A stretch of DNA of 64,000 nucleotides. Source: Laspinema sp. D2d (GTDB taxonomy: Bacteria; Cyanobacteriota; Cyanobacteriia; Cyanobacteriales; Laspinemataceae). The number at the start of each line of letters is the position of its first letter. The first letter of the stretch is position 1. This document shows positions 61,371 to 64,000 of the stretch, piece by piece. The stretch is taken from assembly GCF_025370755.1 (NCBI RefSeq), contig NZ_JAMXFC010000002.1:62001-126000 (forward strand), in the 5' to 3' direction. Under the pieces are notes generated by a model. That model was not told where the DNA came from, searched no databases, and worked only from the letters and a program-made list of their open reading frames with translations. Position numbers and translations under genes: made by a program.

Positions 61371-64000
61371 CTATCGATTGATCTTCCGTAACGCATCCAA
61401 TTCCTCGGAAGTAAAGGGATTTTCACCCGCATTCAATGCCTCTACCCATCGCTGTAGTTGTTGGCCATCATTACCATAATAGGGAAAGCGTCCACGATCT
61501 AAAACGGCATGAAAATCTATTAAAGCCCCATCTATATCCCCGACCAGAGCCCTAGCAAGTCCACGACTATGTTGATATTCAATAATATCAGGCGCTAGAC
61601 TCACCGCTTGTTCACCTGCATTAAGGAAATCAGCAGTAAGGGCATCAGTAGCATTGCCATATACACAGCCATACCAGCACAGAGCATTCCAAAAGTCAGC
61701 AGAAATTAGCAAATTTGGATCAAGCTGTTGAGCATTCTGGTAAGCTGCAATTGCTTCTTTAACTTTGCCTTCCCTCACCCAACTGCGACCCTGACTCAAG
61801 ACAACCGCAGCCAAAAATTTGGGGTGTCGTGCTAATTCTGGAGAGACCCCCGTAGCTTCATGCAATCCGATAGCATTTTCCCATGTTGTACCAGTATCCC
61901 AAACCATTGCGGTAAGGTAGGCACGGCTGAGGTTGGCGCTACTGATGTCGGCACCGCTGAGGTTGGCATCGCTGAGGTTAGCACAGCTGAGGTCAGCATA
62001 ACTGAGGTTGGCACCGATGAGGTCGGCACCGATGAGGTCGGCATCGCTGAGATCGGCATAACTGAGATCGGCACCACTGATGTCGGCACGACTGAGGTTA
62101 GCACCGATGAGGTCGGCATCGCTGAGATCGGCATAACTGAGATCGGCATAACTGAGGTTGGCACGGATGACATTCGCACGGAAGACGTTCGCACGGCGGA
62201 GGTTGGCATAACTGAGGTTGGCACCGCTGAGGTCAGCATAACTGAGGTTCGCACCGCTGAGGTCAGCATAACTGAGGTTCGCACCGTTGAGGTCAGCACC
62301 GTTGAGGTTGGCACCGTTGAGGTCGGCACGGATGAGGATAGCATGGATGAGGTCGGCATCGCTGAGGTCGGCATCGCTGAGGTAGAATCCTATAATTTTG
62401 AGAAAAGCGAACACAGCGACACAATCACTGTAGCCGATAATCTGAAGCAAGCGCTGTGGTACAAACTGGTCTGTATTCGGTTCACCACAGGGATAGAAAT
62501 AGATTTTATCTTTCAGTTCATCCTGAGTTTGTGCGTAACGGTGCAACTCTAGCAGGAGAATTATCACATTCAGTCCGGTATGGAGATCCACCTGTCGCTG
62601 TCCCAATTGAGTCTCTACCACTCCCAACTGCTCCTTGAGCAGACGCATCTTAAATTGAGGCAGGGTTTCCGGTGGTGCATCGATAAACTCGCCCTCACAC
62701 CAGCGCAGATAAAAGTCCTGCAATCGTTCAAACAAGCGAATCGGCTTCACCTCTGGGTTCTTTGCCCATAATCCGGGCAGATATTGCACGATTTCTGGGG
62801 TTAACGGTCCATACCCGAGCAAATCGTAAATTTCCTTATCCATTTCTTCTGTCTTTACATCGTCTTCCTCTCCGCGACGTCGGGTTACGGTCCGAGTCCA
62901 ATCTATACAACTTTCGATGAGTCGTTCGGCAAACAAAAATTCCCCAAAACTCTTGTGAGTAAACTCCACCGAACCCCCTCGGTCCCCGGAGGCCGGTTTG
63001 ATGTAGAATGCAGCCAAGAGATTATTCAACGCTTTCGGTTGTTCTAACTGGGTTTCTTTTCTAGCGTTCTCCAGTAACTCAGCCACTGGGTTATGAGTAT
63101 CCTTGAGTCGCACTTCCAACATGGCGACCCTGGCACATTCATTCCCCGACTGGACCACACATAACGCCGCCTCTGCCAGAAATCGCCGCAAATCTTCCGG
63201 TTCCAGTCCCGTCAACCGCAGATTTTCATCCTGACGCTGTTTCTCAATGATCCAGTTTACGGCTTCATCATAGATACGGATTTTTGCAGTAATTTGGTCC
63301 GAGGTTCCAACAAACATCGCGGCATTCAGTGCCTGTTCCCGGTGCATTCGCCCTAGGAGATACAGAAGTAACGGTTCTCGGGCCAGATTATCATTAATTT
63401 CTGCGGGACAAGCCTGTAAAAACTGCTGGAAATTATCCGCTTCTTGGGTTCCGACTTTATTCGCCCAGTTCTCTAACCAGATGTGGCGAATCTCGTCATC
63501 CATCGGCAAAATCGCCACTCGTTCTAACTGTTGGGTTTGGGAGAGTTGGCGATCAATTCCTTGCAATGCCAGAGGACGCCCAGTGATTAAAAAACGATGG
63601 TGGCTATGCCGTTGAAAGTCCTGGACTTGCAGCAAAAAATCCTTGAGTCCACCGCTGGCAAGTCCTTGGAGCAACAATTCATCAAACCCATCCAGCAAGA
63701 ACAAAAATCGCGTATTTTTATCCGTTAGCCAACCCGAGTCGCTCGTTACAAAATCTAAATTTTGCAGGTAAGTGTTTAAAGTTTCTGTGAGATTTCCGGC
63801 TAAAGCGCGCAACTCCCGTAACCGAATCAAAATCGGGGTAAAGTTGGGATGCCAGTTTTGCCGCACCCAGTCCGCAAACATCCGACAAAAAACGCTTTTC
63901 CCGCGTCCCGCTTCCCCCTGGATAAACAACACTTGCTTATCTTTCTTGGAGTCCTGGAGCATCATTTTCACCCAGTCCTCCAGTTGCATCGGGTCTTTGT
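61371..64000 (-). CDS. NACHT NTPase with pentapeptide and TPR repeats, 5' end outside window
   Basis: At least 875 residues; the frame stays open through the right edge, so the N-terminus is missing. The NTPase has Walker A GEAGRGKSVF and Walker B FLFLLDGFDELL, then winged-helix and helical parts. About 33 pentapeptide units (A-D/N-L-x-x) fill residues about 550-720, encoded by 15-nt DNA repeats at 61918-62390. Two or three TPR units end the protein (AIAAYQNAQQLDP). STAND NTPases of this type act as signal-triggered switches, some in phage defence. Effector domain, if any, lies beyond the window. Confidence 0.88.
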   Translation of the reverse strand, partial: KDPMQLEDWVKMMLQDSKKDKQVLFIQGEAGRGKSVFCRMFADWVRQNWHPNFTPILIRLRELRALAGNLTETLNTYLQNLDFVTSDSGWLTDKNTRFLFLLDGFDELLLQGLASGGLKDFLLQVQDFQRHSHHRFLITGRPLALQGIDRQLSQTQQLERVAILPMDDEIRHIWLENWANKVGTQEADNFQQFLQACPAEINDNLAREPLLLYLLGRMHREQALNAAMFVGTSDQITAKIRIYDEAVNWIIEKQRQDENLRLTGLEPEDLRRFLAEAALCVVQSGNECARVAMLEVRLKDTHNPVAELLENARKETQLEQPKALNNLLAAFYIKPASGDRGGSVEFTHKSFGEFLFAERLIESCIDWTRTVTRRRGEEDDVKTEEMDKEIYDLLGYGPLTPEIVQYLPGLWAKNPEVKPIRLFERLQDFYLRWCEGEFIDAPPETLPQFKMRLLKEQLGVVETQLGQRQVDLHTGLNVIILLLELHRYAQTQDELKDKIYFYPCGEPNTDQFVPQRLLQIIGYSDCVAVFAFLKIIGFYLSDADLSDADLIHAILIRADLNGANLNGADLNGANLSYADLSGANLSYADLSGANLSYANLRRANVFRANVIRANLSYADLSYADLSDADLIGANLSRADISGADLSYADLSDADLIGADLIGANLSYADLSCANLSDANLSGADISSANLSRAYLTAMVWDTGTTWENAIGLHEATGVSPELARHPKFLAAVVLSQGRSWVREGKVKEAIAAYQNAQQLDPNLLISADFWNALCWYGCVYGNATDALTADFLNAGEQAVSLAPDIIEYQHSRGLARALVGDIDGALIDFHAVLDRGRFPYYGNDGQQLQRWVEALNAGENPFTSEELDALRKINR

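Noticed and set aside
61918-62390. CRISPR-like short repeats
   Set aside because: Period is 15 nt, in frame with a coding pentapeptide solenoid, with no spacers.
61832-62552. Long open stretches of simple composition on both strands (61832-62374 minus, 61860-62552 plus)
   Set aside because: They are frame shadows of the 15-nt pentapeptide repeat in the NACHT gene; products are low-complexity Ser/Thr/Val or Val/Gly/Glu repeats.

Overview
The window is chromosomal DNA from a cyanobacterium, most likely a filamentous non-heterocystous (Oscillatoriales-type) species. The HIP1 octamer GCGATCGC is scattered throughout, and there are lineage markers: zeta-carotene desaturase CrtQ, Tic20- and Tic22-like proteins, PrxQ, a DUF3370 protein, and CbiT and CobQ of corrinoid synthesis. 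No prophage, complete IS element or CRISPR array is visible.

Layout. 0-9.7 kb: TPR protein (5' end outside the window), Orn/Lys/Arg decarboxylase, CbiT, CdsA, a DUF2993 protein, RluB overlapping a RodZ-like protein, MalQ, and a Nudix hydrolase with a strong terminator. 10.7-19.5 kb: a large PAS/GAF/GGDEF protein, RidA, an actin-like ParM homologue coupled to a small coiled-coil partner, a HepT/MntA toxin-antitoxin pair, and a DUF3370 protein. 19.9-27 kb: tRNA-Lys, a separate hydrolase and acyltransferase pair resembling a split phytyl ester synthase, MetG, a LabA-like protein and an LptC-like lipoprotein. 27-39.5 kb: MASE1 histidine kinase, ACT-malic enzyme, CrtQ plus an SRPBCC protein, CBS-domain histidine kinase, a CobQ operon, and PrxQ followed by a decayed second PrxQ 3' end. 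39.8-54.5 kb: a modular cysteine-peptidase-like protein, Tic20, a FAH-family protein, ribosomal proteins S6, L21 and L27, HemB, a prmC-sua5-kinase operon, Tic22, tRNA-Pro and a nitrilase-family amidase. 54.8-64 kb: a cation/proton antiporter, a BON protein, IlvN, a 35-codon gene, a TROVE-like/vWA gene broken by a frameshift, an overlapping protein with a Fis-type helix-turn-helix, and a NACHT-pentapeptide-TPR protein running off the right edge.

Most of the window is ordinary housekeeping and signalling. The accessory-looking material is at the right end (TROVE-like/vWA, HTH partner, NACHT protein) and around 15-17.5 kb (actin-like pair, HepT/MntA). The right end is the best candidate for an undescribed system: a probable RNA-binding/vWA protein, a translationally coupled partner with a DNA-binding tail, a possible structured RNA just upstream, and a STAND NTPase converging on them. 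The intergenic regions carry several families of palindromic repeats, some shared between loci, and a few candidate structured RNAs. All functional statements come from reading motifs by eye; no database search was run.
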